DNA of 64,000 nt from Pseudomonas brassicacearum subsp. neoaurantiaca (GCF_013608025.1 NZ_VDLV01000003.1:1-64000); one strand, 5' to 3'. Shown: positions 46,173 through 54,819, counted from the first letter of the stretch. Numbers and translations: made by a program. Notes: generated by a model not told the origin, from the letters alone.

Positions 46173-46940
46173 ATGCGCACCGCTTTACATCGAGTCACAC
46201 GCCAAGTTCTGACCGCTGCTCGGTATGAAGAAATTTATGGTAAGCCCATCGACGGCGCAGGTAACGAGCGGCACCGTGATTACGCGATATGCGATATCTG
46301 TGACCAGGACGTTTACCTCCGCGCTGAGCATAGCCAGCACCGCATCCCTAATTTTAGCCACCTAGGCAATAGCAGCTTCTGTCCTGCAAAAGACTTTAAC
46401 GCTGAGGCATATCGAAGGCTCAATCCGGTCGACGCTGACCCGCAAGCAGCAATGGCACTTAAGAACGCATTTTTCAAGACTTGGAAATTTCACTGGATGG
46501 AGTTTAATCGGATCATTCAGTACGCCTCGATTTTCGACTTCAGCAAGATACTCAAATACGCTAGCCGCCATGGCATGTGGGGGTATCGGGGCATGCGCGT
46601 TCAAGATGTGCTGGCTGTACTGCTGACACTCATGGACTTCATGCCCTTGCCGAAAGATAAGCGCTATCTTCGAGACTACGGCTTCAGATTTTTCTATAAG
46701 GGTAGCGTCTCGAATACAAATGAGTATTGGAATTTGCCCGAGGGACGGCGGAGTCTCATGCAGGTTAAATATGAGTTTCCCGGAAAAACAAGAACGTTCC
46801 AAGAGGTGAACATTTTTTCAAAAAATGACGTGATTTTTGATCCTGGATATTTGGCTGGTGTTTATGCCGAGCAACCGCCTGTGAATTCATTCGTGGAGGA
46901 TTTCATGGTGAAAGAGTTTCCGAATCTTTCGGGCCTTTAA
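46173..46940 (+). CDS. CoiA-like zinc-ribbon protein downstream of gajB
   Basis: A 255-residue protein of unknown function. Near the N-terminus, CDICDQDVYLRAEHSQHRIPNFSHLGNSSFC has the C-x2-C, FSH and C spacing of the zinc ribbon found at the start of competence protein CoiA and related nuclease proteins. The rest (from about residue 80) is aromatic and basic (FKTWKFHWMEFNRII) and ends with an EVNIFSKND segment; I see no clear PD-(D/E)XK motif. It begins 87 bases after gajB on the same strand and could be an accessory component. Confidence 0.72.
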   Translation: MRTALHRVTRQVLTAARYEEIYGKPIDGAGNERHRDYAICDICDQDVYLRAEHSQHRIPNFSHLGNSSFCPAKDFNAEAYRRLNPVDADPQAAMALKNAFFKTWKFHWMEFNRIIQYASIFDFSKILKYASRHGMWGYRGMRVQDVLAVLLTLMDFMPLPKDKRYLRDYGFRFFYKGSVSNTNEYWNLPEGRRSLMQVKYEFPGKTRTFQEVNIFSKNDVIFDPGYLAGVYAEQPPVNSFVEDFMVKEFPNLSGL

Positions 46941-47074
46941 TTGGAAAGATTACTCGACGCAGCGAGCAGTACCGCCCAGTACGGGATTGAGTTGAAATAG
47001 TGGGTTTTCATCGGCTGCCCCGTATACTGCTACTACCTCGCATTAACAATCAGTTCTGTAGTATGGAGGTATCG

Positions 47075-47443
47075 ATGGAAAGAAAGAAGGTCGCGTTGGC
47101 AGAGGTCAATTTATTTTTGATGCACCTGAAGCAACGAGCTCTGATCTGCTACTCGATGGTTGCTGGCGGGATGATCACCTTGATTGCTGGAATTGTGATG
47201 CTTTTCGTCGGAGTTGCCGGAGAACAGGTCATCTGGTTCGAGTCCCCGAGCATCAAGATTACTGCCGGCGGCTTCGGCGCAATCACCATGCTGGCTAGCT
47301 TAACCTGGGGTTTTTTCGCTTACAAATCAAGGCCAGAAATCAATTATATGGGCCTTACCAGAGGCATGTCCTTGACGAGAGAAGAGATTAAACGTGGTGA
47401 GCAGTTCAGCGCGGACGCTAAGCCTAAGTCGGAAGGAAAATAG
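47075..47443 (+). CDS. Small two-TM membrane protein
   Basis: A 122-residue protein with a short N-terminal helix (MERKKVALAEVNLFLMHLKQ), two membrane segments (GGMITLIAGIVMLFVGVAG and ITAGGFGAITMLASLTWGFF) and a charged cytosolic tail with SLTREEIKRGEQ. The start at 47075 is chosen over 47063 because GGAGG lies seven bases before it. I do not recognise a family. In this setting it could be a membrane effector or an unrelated island gene. Confidence 0.68.
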   Translation: MERKKVALAEVNLFLMHLKQRALICYSMVAGGMITLIAGIVMLFVGVAGEQVIWFESPSIKITAGGFGAITMLASLTWGFFAYKSRPEINYMGLTRGMSLTREEIKRGEQFSADAKPKSEGK

Positions 47444-47572
47444 GCTCCACATTGGCTAGAAGCCACGCATAACCCGTTACCGGCTACACAACGGGTGTGC
47501 TCGACTCTTTCATAACTTCACTGCTCACTAGCCACTAGCTGGACGGGCAACCTCTCAGGTTAAGGACGACAA

Positions 47573-48127
47573 ATGTTTCCACCAATGGCGGAACCCAATC
47601 TCGAAATCAGCGCCACTGAATTCGAATGGTTGGTCAGGGACTGGATCCTCAAACAGGGTGGTGAGCTGACATCCCTAGAGGTTACGCACGACGCAAAAGT
47701 CGAGGCCTACGACTCGACCTACCAGATCGACGTGCTAGCGAAATTCCAAGCCTTTGGAGGCGCCGAATTCACCGTGCTGATTGAGTGCAAAAAATACCGG
47801 AACGCAGTCGAGCGGGAGCTAGTTCAGGTGCTGCATGACAAGGTGAGATCCATCGGTGCTCATAAAGGAATGTTGTTCACCACGACAGGGTTTCAATCCG
47901 GCGCGATAAAATACGCCAAAACGCATGGCATAGCGTTGGTGTCGATAATTGACGGTGCGGCAACGTACCAAACCCGCTCTGCCTTGTCCGTTGCGGCCAA
48001 GCCGCCGGCTTGGCTCAACCTTCCGAAATTCGCGCTTTTCCACGTGGGTGAGAACGACGCCGGTAACATTTCAATGAAGTACCTAGGCCGTGCTGGCACA
48101 GAGATCAACGAGATGTTGGGTGATTAA
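47573..48127 (+). CDS. Mrr-type restriction endonuclease domain protein
   Basis: A 184-residue protein that is nearly all an Mrr_cat (PD-(D/E)XK) nuclease domain. It has EFEWLVRDWILKQGG, the catalytic QIDVLAKFQ and FTVLIECKKYRN (D-x-ExK pattern), and the C-terminal GMLFTTTGFQSGAIKYAKTHGIALV motif. It lacks the N-terminal winged-helix domain of full-length Mrr. It may cleave modified or foreign DNA. The start is 47573 or the ATG four codons later. It converges on the caspase-like gene. Confidence 0.85.
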   Translation: MFPPMAEPNLEISATEFEWLVRDWILKQGGELTSLEVTHDAKVEAYDSTYQIDVLAKFQAFGGAEFTVLIECKKYRNAVERELVQVLHDKVRSIGAHKGMLFTTTGFQSGAIKYAKTHGIALVSIIDGAATYQTRSALSVAAKPPAWLNLPKFALFHVGENDAGNISMKYLGRAGTEINEMLGD

Positions 48128-48302
48128 ACCCATCTTGGCATTCAACTACCGATTGCCATGGAAGCACTAAGTCTGCGCTCTGGTGGCTGTACGGAGACTA
48201 CTGGCAACACGGGCCATAGGATAGTGGGCCTAGGATAGGACGGTGTTGAAGAGACCATGTTGTAAAAGCCATTGGTTGGGCCGAAAAACTAACTGCCCAC
48301 GC

Positions 48303-50255
48303 TTAGCTCGCTCCAACTACCTCTCCCTTACCAAGGCCAGAGGTTGAGGAAATGGGGTCGGCCAATAGAAACCAAGGTACGCGGTCAGGAAAAAGCAGCG
48401 AAGCGCAAACTGCTCCTATTCTGGTTTCTGTACGGTGTATAGAAGAGGCACCGTAGATCTGAGGAACGCAAGCTTCGCTCCATCGCTCAATCAGATCTCC
48501 AACAGTCCAAATTTTATGGCCTATTTGGAACACGTTATTGATACCATTTCTTATACAAGGCTTGCTGAATTCAAGGTGGTTTTCTGGGACGAAAATGGAA
48601 AGGCTCTCGTGATCCAGGTATTCCAGACTGACATCCACGGTATGCTGCAATTCGTAGCGTGGGCTGATAAGCAGAACGAGCGCTAAAATTTCTGACGGGG
48701 AGCTAGCGTGTGCCTGCATAGCCTTCTTGTCTTTTTCCATCCGAGCAACGAGGTAAGGGTAGACTTCCTTCGCCTCCAGATGTGGCTTGGCCAGGCTGCC
48801 GCCATTTTCAATCAAAGCGTTGAGCAGTGTGGAAACGATGACCTCCCCTATACCTCCCATTTCGTCTGCGTTTGTTGCAGTGAGGAAAGCACACCAAAAA
48901 GGAGCCTCCGCTTCACTCATCCCGGCACATGCCGCAGCATAATGGTCTACTAAAGATCCGCAAATGTCCGTTAACGCTCGACGGATAGAGCTTCCATCTT
49001 TTTCCAATTCACGGGCGATATGCAAAGCCGCACCAGCCCACCCCAGTATCCGTGCAATTCGCTGGGGGAGGTAAAAGAGGTCAGGGATACCGTTCCGGCA
49101 GAGCGCATATCGGTTCTCACTCAAGGTTACGGCAAGCCCAGCTAACACCCGCTCGGTCTCGTCAATAAGCTCCCGTCCAAAACGAAGGAGGTAAGCGGCA
49201 GATATGGGATCGCGCTCCGAGCTTTCTAGCAGAAGAGCGATGCAACTCGCTGAGAGTTCGACGCGTCGAAATGTGTTAGTCCCATCGCGAGCTTGCTTTT
49301 CTAACGAGTGCCATATCCCTTCCACGAACACAGCTGCGGCCCCAGGCATGTCTACCAGTCGGTTTACGAACTTTGGGAGCGTTTCAAATATCATGTCTGT
49401 GGTCAGCCCAAACTCGGATGAATGCACCAGAGAGTAAAGCGACCCCGCCCCCTCGCTTATGGCTTGTCCGGCTGGGGAAGTTGGAGAGATTCCAGTGAGC
49501 TCAAGCAAGGAGGAAGCCGCGTGGCCGCTTGCATGTGGGTTGGCAAAGAGTGGCATGTGTCCGTAGAGATTCACCCCCCAGACTGAGGGCATCTGTGCAT
49601 TTCCGGTCATCTCTGCAACGTATCGGGCAGCGGGTTTGCCAATGTCTAGCAGGTCGAGAAAGTCTCTGCGAACCCCGGTATCAATTTCACCTCGTAGCAC
49701 CTTGAGAATGCCGTTAGTAGCGTAGCCACCCTGGGCATTCTCAGTCGCATATTGGTCAGCGGCTGATGAGATAAAGAGCGACACGCCAAACGTGTTAGAC
49801 CTACCTATCACCGCCGGCTTAAGCAAAGAATGTAAGTCCGCAACCATCCCCCCCGCGTTGCAGGCATCGATGATGATGTTGCAGTGCGCAGCTTTAAGCT
49901 CATTCAAAAACTCGAAAAGTCGACTTAATGGGTAGCCAGTCGTTGAAAGACGGTCTTCTCTGGTGTCCGCTAGGCAAAGGTAGTAACTACCATTAGATTC
50001 TCCGCCGTGGCCAGCAAAAAAAATTGTTAAACTTTCAAGCTCCGAGTACCTGTCCTGGATTGCTCCCAAAGCGTCGACAAGCTGCGCGGTGGTAGGTGAT
50101 CGCAACAGGCAGGCGTCTTCAGATTTTATCCGGTTATGCTCACCCTGGGACAGCTCCAGGTGTATTGCCTCAGCATCCAGAACGGCGCCGTTAAGACTAT
50201 CCATGTGTTGGTACACATCACAGCCAATACTCAAAAGCATCCGGGATGGCATCAA
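48303..50255 (-). CDS. Caspase-like cysteine protease with large C-terminal domain
   Basis: A 650-residue protein. Residues ~6-235 form a caspase (C14) domain: RMLLSIGCDVYQHMDSLNGA, the catalytic histidine in LTIFFAGHGGE (His83) and the catalytic cysteine in NIIIDACNAGG (Cys132), followed by FISSAADQYATENAQGGYATNGIL. The remaining ~400 residues are mostly helical, and I recognise no domain in them; there is no signal peptide or clear membrane segment. Bacterial caspase-like proteases often serve in abortive-infection systems, cutting a partner or many proteins once triggered. The upstream gene overlaps its start by four bases (ATGA), so the pair is a co-translated unit. Confidence 0.85.
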   Translation of the reverse strand: MMPSRMLLSIGCDVYQHMDSLNGAVLDAEAIHLELSQGEHNRIKSEDACLLRSPTTAQLVDALGAIQDRYSELESLTIFFAGHGGESNGSYYLCLADTREDRLSTTGYPLSRLFEFLNELKAAHCNIIIDACNAGGMVADLHSLLKPAVIGRSNTFGVSLFISSAADQYATENAQGGYATNGILKVLRGEIDTGVRRDFLDLLDIGKPAARYVAEMTGNAQMPSVWGVNLYGHMPLFANPHASGHAASSLLELTGISPTSPAGQAISEGAGSLYSLVHSSEFGLTTDMIFETLPKFVNRLVDMPGAAAVFVEGIWHSLEKQARDGTNTFRRVELSASCIALLLESSERDPISAAYLLRFGRELIDETERVLAGLAVTLSENRYALCRNGIPDLFYLPQRIARILGWAGAALHIARELEKDGSSIRRALTDICGSLVDHYAAACAGMSEAEAPFWCAFLTATNADEMGGIGEVIVSTLLNALIENGGSLAKPHLEAKEVYPYLVARMEKDKKAMQAHASSPSEILALVLLISPRYELQHTVDVSLEYLDHESLSIFVPENHLEFSKPCIRNGINNVFQIGHKIWTVGDLIERWSEACVPQIYGASSIHRTETRIGAVCASLLFPDRVPWFLLADPISSTSGLGKGEVVGAS

Positions 50256-50866
50256 TTCTCTTCCTTCACAAATCTTGCCTTCCTAGCTGACTCGCGCTGC
50301 AAGGCCTCAGCAGACTTGCGTGCGTTAAGCGCATCTAGTCGGGTATGCAACTGCGGGGACTGCAGAGACGGGTCGGTTAAAAGCTGATTCATAGTGTCAC
50401 TGCCAACCATTACTTGCGGCTGGTGCACAGTCCCATCTCTACCCACGGAAAATTCGACTGATTCCAAGGCTGCTATATACCGCTCTCCGGCATCACCGGC
50501 AGTGTGTATTACCCTTTCGTTTTCCTCGCAGACCTGCGAGATAGTTGTGATAAACGTACTTCCGAAACCTTCAATTAAGCTTTTCACAAGAGAGTCCAAC
50601 GATTCGGCGATTATCGGCAGTCTCCCCATTGAGACATCTTCAAAGCGGACGTAAGACTCATGCGACTGCGTTTGAAGCAGGGAAACTCGGTCAGGGGCAT
50701 AACTATTGTGAGACTGCCAAGAGGTGCCATGACAGAAATGATGAACGTTTCTGGGATCCACATAATTTTCTCGTAGCACCCCAAGCTTCCTCTGAGCATC
50801 TCGCATATAAGACTGCATCACTAGCTGAGCTTCTTCATCAAAAGGGAATGGAACCTTCACGCTCAT
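50252..50866 (-). CDS. Unknown partner of the caspase-like protease
   Basis: A 204-residue protein beginning MSVKVPFPFDEEAQLVMQSYM, with AGGA eight bases before the ATG. It contains a histidine/cysteine-rich patch (NVHHFCHGTSWQSHNSY), a middle helix that could be amphipathic (RLPIIAESLDSLVKSLIEGFG), and a basic C-terminal coil (RLDALNARKSAEALQRESAR). There is no signal peptide. It does not look like a bacterial gasdermin. Co-translation with the caspase suggests a sensor, an inhibitor or a substrate; which of these cannot be told. I recognise no family. Confidence 0.75.
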   Translation of the reverse strand: MSVKVPFPFDEEAQLVMQSYMRDAQRKLGVLRENYVDPRNVHHFCHGTSWQSHNSYAPDRVSLLQTQSHESYVRFEDVSMGRLPIIAESLDSLVKSLIEGFGSTFITTISQVCEENERVIHTAGDAGERYIAALESVEFSVGRDGTVHQPQVMVGSDTMNQLLTDPSLQSPQLHTRLDALNARKSAEALQRESARKARFVKEEN

Positions 50867-51324
50867 AACTAATTCCTAGTGGATCCTGATAAGGCGCAAG
50901 CCATAAAAACTGTAATACGCATGATGTACTGGCCTAGAGATCTTATCGCGCCCCACAGGCTTTCGAGTTTTGCAACGTGTACCAGCCGCAATAGCTCTAT
51001 GCCTTCCGTGGCCGGCATCTAGATGTCGCAGTATGCTGTGTCGTCATCGTCCGTCTTACCCCGAGTTCACCAGTTAGTCCAGTCGTTAGCATCACATCCA
51101 TCGCGTAACTTGGTGAGTGCCCTTAGGGAAAGGCTGTCGTTAACCGATTTTGCGCCTCGGCGCTTCGGGCTTCCACCCTACACGCCTGCGCGCTCAGCTT
51201 GCCATGCCGACCAAGCCTTGAGCACCTAACTTCGGTTCGAGCGGTCGCTCAAGCTAAGCTACATTCGTACTTCAATGGACTCATCGCTTTCGCATAGCTG
51301 ACTGCAGTATCCCCATCTGATAGT
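50867..51324. other. Gene-free stretch upstream of the caspase operon
   Basis: 458 bases with stops in all likely frames. It must hold the promoter of the caspase operon at its left end. It also contains the first copy of a GC-rich dispersed motif (51155-51210). Nothing else is recognised. Confidence 0.5.
51155..51210. repeat. Dispersed island motif, copy 1
   Basis: GCGCTTCGGGCTTCCACCC, then ACGCCTGCGCGCTCAGCTTGC. Similar sequences occur at 52361-52418 and 55366-55430, each in an intergenic space and all in the same orientation. Confidence 0.6.
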
Positions 51325-51789
51325 TCAATCTTCGAAAAAAGCACGGCAGGCCTCCATCAAAGCAGTAGCGTCATGCAGAGCTCGATGGCGCCTGGTTGTA
51401 GGCAGTAAGCGATAAATGTCACTAGCCGCCTCCCGACCCACCAACACCTCCAAAGGCTTCAACTCGAAGGTCGGCATCAGATCTGCTGCCTCGTAGAGGA
51501 CATCTAGCCAAAACCCGTCTTGAGGTGAGTCACCGCAAAGCTCCTGCCCTGAAAACAGCTGATTCATTCGCTCCGCCACGGCGTGGGGCGTATCACCTTC
51601 CTGATGTAACTGATCTTGAGAGAGACCGTGCATGTCTTGCGCATCGAACGACCAGTGCGTCCAGTATCGGACTGGCTTGATAAGCGAGCTGAAGGAGATC
51701 TCTCTCGACACGACGGCAACTTCAATGGGATAGCTATCTGGGGCTATCCCTGATGCCTCGAAATCGATAAAAAAAGAAGGCCGTTCCAC
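51325..51789 (-). CDS. DEDDh-family 3'-5' exonuclease (DnaQ-like)
   Basis: A 154-residue exonuclease domain. The DEDDh residues are FIDFEASG (Asp and Glu), the third aspartate in DGFWLDVLYEA or the preceding GDSPQD, and the C-terminal HRALHDATALMEA (His and Asp). The start is set at a GTG at 51789 because AGGAG lies seven bases before it; a frame extending to 51927 lacks a ribosome site and overlaps the upstream gene. It may trim nucleic-acid 3' ends; such proteins occur in both repair and defence. It probably forms an operon with the next gene upstream. Confidence 0.78.
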   Translation of the reverse strand: MERPSFFIDFEASGIAPDSYPIEVAVVSREISFSSLIKPVRYWTHWSFDAQDMHGLSQDQLHQEGDTPHAVAERMNQLFSGQELCGDSPQDGFWLDVLYEAADLMPTFELKPLEVLVGREAASDIYRLLPTTRRHRALHDATALMEACRAFFED

Positions 51790-51874
51790 CTTGCTGCTCC
51801 TGTTTGAGGCTGGATTTTCAGCGGCTACGCCAACTGCTTGTGTGTTCGCGCCGCTATCGCTCGAACCAGCCGTT

Positions 51875-52276
51875 CTAGCTGTTAGCAGCCTGTGCAACTC
51901 GGTGATTTTGCAGATGCTGCATCTCATGCTCCCATTCAGTCAGGAATTTTTCCCAGTCTGTGGCGTAGGGCCCATCAGGAATTCTGGTTGATCCGATGCT
52001 CGCTTGCAGAAAGCGTTCTCGCCAGGGCTGCGGGATATCGCGCTCCAAGATGATGTCGATTCCGGAGTTATGACGCCTCACCGAGACAGAGTTACGAACC
52101 TCAATGAGGTCGAGTGGCTTATCGCTACAGGGGGTGTTGTTTCGCTCTTGGTCATCGAGATCATCGAGGATGGCAAGGAGGTCGGATGCGTTGGGATCAC
52201 CAGGACGGAGGCATGCAAGGGCCCACAGAACCCTTCGCCTAGTTCTCTCACGCTCGCGGAGTAAATCGCAGGTCAT
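51875..52276 (-). CDS. Unrecognised 133-residue protein upstream of the exonuclease
   Basis: The start at 52276 is chosen because AAGGAGG lies six bases upstream; earlier starts give low-complexity basic sequence. The protein is charged, with an arginine-rich helix (LLRERERTRRRVLWALACL), an acidic helix (ASDLLAILDDLDDQE) and a C-terminal EWEHEMQHLQNHR segment. It lies 85 bases upstream of the exonuclease on the same strand. No family is recognised. Confidence 0.6.
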   Translation of the reverse strand: MTCDLLRERERTRRRVLWALACLRPGDPNASDLLAILDDLDDQERNNTPCSDKPLDLIEVRNSVSVRRHNSGIDIILERDIPQPWRERFLQASIGSTRIPDGPYATDWEKFLTEWEHEMQHLQNHRVAQAANS

Positions 52277-52935
52277 TTCAGCCTCCTTTTCACAAAGCTG
52301 GGCGGTGGTTATGGCGTGCCGCCTCCGGCGGATGGCTGGCGTGAACCGAGCCGTGGCAAGCCACGTCTCGGCCCTACGGGCTTTCATCCAGCACGCCTGC
52401 GCGCTCCGCTTGCACTGACCCGTGTCACCTTTCCACGAGTAAATAGCCCAAAGCCTCGTCGTAATCCAGACGCAGTGATTGGATGAAGTGAGTCGTGCAT
52501 AGTCTCGCATGTGGATTCGCGAAGTATGGGATACCCAATGGATGTCCTCACCAGGTCAGTGGCGAATGCTTCGGACGCTCTGATCCGAGCGATGGCCTAC
52601 CCATGCCCGTGCTAATTGAAGAATCTGGAAATATCGAAGGGTGCAGCTTTGGTGCGTTCTTCAAATTCTCTTGCATGAATGTAGAAGATTTCGATGTTGA
52701 TCACCAAGCAAAATTCTTGAAATGAATCCGAAAGAATTCCATGGTTCGCTTAAAACGCTTGAGTAACTCGCCTCAAAAAATGCATCTGGATCTACCCCTT
52801 GGACATTGAAAGCAGGATCGGACATCACCCAATTAAAAGCCGTCGATGACCTCAACGGATTTTTTCATGCTTTCAATTTTTCACCAGGCTGATGGATTTT
52901 CCTAGGCTGGTGACAGGCATGAATGGCTGAACAAA
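52277..52935. other. Gene-poor stretch of 659 bases
   Basis: It contains the second copy of the dispersed motif (52361-52418) and several weak short frames. One of these (52495-52725, plus) ends in residues such as NVEDFDVDHQAKFLK but has no ribosome site. No gene is supported. Confidence 0.4.
52361..52418. repeat. Dispersed island motif, copy 2
   Basis: ACGTCTCGGCCCTACGGGC, then TTTCATCCAGCACGCCTGCG and CGCTCCGCTTGCACTGACC. It is related to copies at 51155-51210 and 55366-55430. Confidence 0.6.
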
Positions 52936-53094
52936 ATGTCTTGGTTTGCAAAGCAAACGTTAATAGCTAAGCTTTATCAGCAGGCATGTCAGTATGGTTT
53001 GTCAGCTGAGATTCTAAAGGCTTGGTCAGAAAATAATGCGGCTTCTGCCGGTTACGGCATATCAAGGGTCGCTCAGCCATTCAAGAGGCTCTGA
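52936..53094 (+). CDS. Possible small protein before the membrane/GH19 cassette
   Basis: A 52-residue frame from ATG 52936: MSWFAKQTLIAKLYQQACQYG, then LSAEILKAWSENNAASAGYG. It is helical and mildly amphipathic and ends two bases before the ATG of the next gene (TGATATG), the spacing of a coupled pair. No strong ribosome site is visible. Confidence 0.4.
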   Translation: MSWFAKQTLIAKLYQQACQYGLSAEILKAWSENNAASAGYGISRVAQPFKRL

Positions 53095-53095
53095 T

Positions 53096-53773
53096 ATGTC
53101 CAACACCGATCAAGACGCTGCTGTAGAGCCAGCCACTGCCTCCGTCCCATCACCCCCTACTGTCACTGCGTCTCTCCCAGTAAATGACGAAGTCGTTGAT
53201 AAACGGATGCATATTTTTCACTGGTCTGCGTGGCAAGCCGGAATGTGGAAAGGTGTAGGCATCGCCCTTGGAATCGCAGGCCTTCTGCTCATCGGGTTGG
53301 TTGCCACTTCCATCTTTAGAACGACCTCGATCATTGATGCCAACAGTGGTGATGACCTAGCGTTCACTTTTTCCGGCCTTGGATTAATCAACAATACGCT
53401 CCTGCGATTGCTGGCCATGCTGATAGGTGCCGGGATTATCTTCGGTGGCTTGGCAGTCTCCTTCTTTTCGAGCAGTGACTCACATCGAATTTCTCTTCAG
53501 GCTCTACCGGCTGCTGGTGAATCATTTAAAGCACTGGTGGCAACCCATACTCCAGGTATTGTTGGAATCTTTATGGGCGGCATCATCATTGTCGCCGCGT
53601 TATTTGCTCGATCTACACATGACTACACGTCACCTGAGCGTATAAAAATTACTTCAGGAAGTACGCAACCAAAAGAAGCACAGACCAACTCACCGCCACC
53701 TATTTTACTGCCGACATCATCGGAACTACGAAAACAATACAACGAGTCTTTGGAAGCAGTTGGGAAGCCTTAA
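53096..53773 (+). CDS. Three-TM membrane protein of unknown function
   Basis: A 225-residue protein. The N-terminal ~40 residues are soluble and proline/threonine-rich. Three membrane segments follow (GVGIALGIAGLLLIGLVATS; LLRLLAMLIGAGIIFGGLAV; IVGIFMGGIIIVAALFA), then a flexible tail rich in Ser, Pro and Thr. It is the first clear gene of a four-gene run ending in a GH19 lysozyme-type enzyme. Its stop and the next start are one base apart (TAAAATG). Confidence 0.72.
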   Translation: MSNTDQDAAVEPATASVPSPPTVTASLPVNDEVVDKRMHIFHWSAWQAGMWKGVGIALGIAGLLLIGLVATSIFRTTSIIDANSGDDLAFTFSGLGLINNTLLRLLAMLIGAGIIFGGLAVSFFSSSDSHRISLQALPAAGESFKALVATHTPGIVGIFMGGIIIVAALFARSTHDYTSPERIKITSGSTQPKEAQTNSPPPILLPTSSELRKQYNESLEAVGKP

Positions 53774-53774
53774 A

Positions 53775-54173
53775 ATGAAAGCTATTACACTGATGCTTGC
53801 GCTATGGCTAGGACTTCTTTCATTCACCACAATGGCCGAGGCTGGCGACAACCAGGAATGTGCCACTGCAGATGAGGACGCCCAAGAAGCCTACGACAAA
53901 ACTAAAGACGCTTTTAATTCTGGAAATAAAGATAAAGCTAATTGGCAGAGTAAAGCGTTTTTTGAAGTATACGAGCGAAATAGAAATTGCCCGTTCATTA
54001 AGGTGCTCGCCGATAACCTAAGAAAAATAGGAATAAACAAAACAAGCGTTGCATTAAGTCAAAAAAATATTAATGTTAGAGATATATGGAGCGAATGCCA
54101 GCCTCAATGCAAGTTTGAGATGACTAAAGGAGGCGGTTCTACTAGCACAGGAATGAGCGCCCATGGTGAATGA
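53775..54173 (+). CDS. Secreted cysteine-containing protein
   Basis: A 132-residue protein with a signal peptide (MKAITLMLALWLGLLSFTTM, cut after AEA). The mature part is helical and lysine-rich, with four cysteines (NQECAT, NRNCPF, SECQPQCKF) that could form two disulphides in the periplasm. It lies between the three-TM protein and the GH19 enzyme. A periplasmic binding or immunity partner of the cell-wall enzyme is a reasonable guess. No family is recognised. The codon usage is AT-rich. Confidence 0.72.
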   Translation: MKAITLMLALWLGLLSFTTMAEAGDNQECATADEDAQEAYDKTKDAFNSGNKDKANWQSKAFFEVYERNRNCPFIKVLADNLRKIGINKTSVALSQKNINVRDIWSECQPQCKFEMTKGGGSTSTGMSAHGE

Positions 54174-54198
54174 CAGTCGTGCTTACTAGGGAGTTCCG

Positions 54199-54819
54199 AT
54201 GAGTATCAACAGAGATTTTTTCTTTGACCATATCCGTGAATTCCTATTCAAGGGTTCACTCCGTCAAAGCCAACTTGATGGGATAATTGCGATCCTCGAC
54301 AAATGGGAAGCGGAGTCTTCGAAAGACGATGATAGGTGGCTGGCTTATATTCTTGGCACTACGCATCACGAGACTGGCCGAACCATGCAGCCGGTGCGTG
54401 AGACTTTCGCTGTAACGGACGACGACGCAATCAAGCGACTTGAAAAGGCTTGGTCTACCGGCAGACTGCCGTGGGTCAAAACGCCCTACTGGCACCGCGA
54501 TGCCGACGGAAAGTCATGGTTTGGGCGAGGTTTCGTTCAGCTGACGCACAAGACCAACTACCAAAAGCTTGGCAAGGCTATTGATGTCGATCTCATCACC
54601 AATCCAGACCGAGCGATGGATCTCGATACGGCGTTGAAAGTGCTGTTCGTTGGGATGCGAAACGGACTCTTCACTTCCGCCAAACTATCTGAATTTTTTA
54701 ACGTGTCCAAGGAGAACTGGGTGCAGGCGCGCAGGATCGTTAACGGCCTGGAAAGTGCCGATCTCGTTGCCAGTTACGCGAAAACCTACTACGCAGCTAT
54801 CAGCTATACGGTTGGCTGA
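54199..54819 (+). CDS. GH19-type lysozyme/chitinase-like enzyme
   Basis: A 206-residue protein of the glycoside hydrolase 19/phage endolysin group. The catalytic glutamate is in GTTHHETGRTMQPVRE (Glu58, with Glu68 as the likely second), and the substrate groove motif is FGRGFVQLTHKTNYQKLG. It has no signal peptide, as in phage endolysins and type VI effectors. In Gram-negative bacteria such enzymes cut peptidoglycan. Context (membrane protein, secreted protein, then enzyme) suggests either a lysis-type cassette or a toxin with a periplasmic immunity partner. Confidence 0.86.
   Translation: MSINRDFFFDHIREFLFKGSLRQSQLDGIIAILDKWEAESSKDDDRWLAYILGTTHHETGRTMQPVRETFAVTDDDAIKRLEKAWSTGRLPWVKTPYWHRDADGKSWFGRGFVQLTHKTNYQKLGKAIDVDLITNPDRAMDLDTALKVLFVGMRNGLFTSAKLSEFFNVSKENWVQARRIVNGLESADLVASYAKTYYAAISYTVG

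Noticed and set aside
51325..51927. Longer form of the DEDDh exonuclease
   Set aside because: The ATG at 51927 has GGGAG only one base away and overlaps the upstream gene; the GTG at 51789 has a properly spaced AGGAG.
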